Notes under the pieces: model-generated
Told to the model about the DNA's origin: nothing
Databases searched by the model: none
The model's input: the letters and a program-made list of their open reading frames with translations, nothing else
Made by a program: the position numbers and the translations under genes
DNA from: Lingula anatina
Taxonomy: Eukaryota; Brachiopoda; Lingulata; Lingulida; Lingulidae
NCBI RefSeq assembly: GCF_001039355.2
Contig: NW_019775507.1
Coordinates: 154,481 to 218,480 of the forward strand
Reading direction: 5' to 3'
DNA: 64,000 nucleotides
Shown here: one piece after another, positions 63,726 to 64,000 of the stretch
How positions within the stretch are numbered: position 1 is the first letter of the stretch
Layout: every line of letters starts with the position of its first letter

Positions 63726-64000
63726 ACAAGGCAGCAAAGCTGTCAAATGTACAGACAAAAAGCAGGAAATAACTATGCACAAAATAGGCTACTGTCAATT
63801 CTGATGCAAAAGTACATTATGTTAAACTGCAAATTCAACATCAAATTTTAATTATGCTCAACAGGTAATACCAATGTAAGTAAAACGTGTAACAAGCCTA
63901 AGGCTTCAGGCCCATGGGAGTTCAAGTTCACACTTTGAAAATGTATAACTTCCAGAAAAAGAAGCCAATTAGACTACTTTTCCAACCCAGGCTGCATTTT
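63726..64000. other. Haplotype-specific intron sequence with dispersed repeat
   Basis: The similarity to the first STK31 copy ends at about 63725. The next ~100 bases (GGCAGCAAAGCTGTCAAATGT..AAAGCAGGAAATAA..GTCAATTCTGATGCA) resemble 49349-49425 (GGTAGCAAAACTGTCAAATGT..AAAGCAGAAAATAA..GTCAATGTTGATGCA), a dispersed repeat. No exon is seen in the remainder. Confidence 0.6.

Overview
This is eukaryotic, intron-rich, AT-rich animal DNA: GT-AG introns, exons of about 50-250 bp, short inverted-repeat transposons (MITEs) with TAA/TTA target duplications, and many microsatellites. The gene content (a ROCO/caspase-8-like apoptosis gene, STK31/TDRD8, a DUF3715 gene of the TASOR/TEX15 type, DNAJC17, a cytosolic sulfotransferase) and strongly heterozygous haplotypes that were partly assembled as duplicates suggest an invertebrate deuterostome, probably a lancelet (Branchiostoma). 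The taxon is inference.

Layout. 1-5879: no supported gene; (AAAT)n repeats and one weak orphan exon candidate. 5880-19099 (minus): one 19-exon gene whose exons join in phase throughout (3,999 nt, 1,332 aa). It encodes a BAX-like Bcl-2 domain, a Roc GTPase, a COR domain and a complete caspase p20/p10 domain in one polypeptide; this is the main discovery candidate. 19100-21003: intergenic, facing the divergent DNAJC17 gene. 21004-27796 (plus): DNAJC17 (J domain, coiled coil, RRM), 11 exons, 341 aa. 29423-36401 (plus): a DUF3715 (TASOR/TASOR2/TEX15-type pseudo-PARP) protein of about 1,441 aa, with a single 3.76-kb last exon encoding a disordered tail. 39382-55260 (minus): an STK31/TDRD8-like gene with RRM, Tudor, Gly/Pro repeat, coiled coil and a degenerate kinase domain. 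56364-58493 (plus): a cytosolic sulfotransferase lacking its last exon. 58703-64000: a second, nearly identical copy of the 3' half of STK31.

Assembly caveats. Four single N bases (32110, 45752, 52154, 58702) are false or gapped joins. At 32110 and 45752 the flanking sequence is repeated (an exon of the DUF3715 gene; STK31 exons). At 52154 the Tudor-core exon of STK31 is missing and one side ends inside a MITE. At 58702 the sulfotransferase is cut and the other STK31 haplotype begins. Comparing the two STK31 haplotypes shows a MITE insertion polymorphism with an exact empty site and a GT/GC splice-donor difference.

Biological themes: apoptosis control (the Bcl-2-ROCO-caspase fusion), germline/piRNA-type and silencing factors (STK31; DUF3715 family), splicing-related co-chaperone (DNAJC17) and small-molecule sulfation (SULT).
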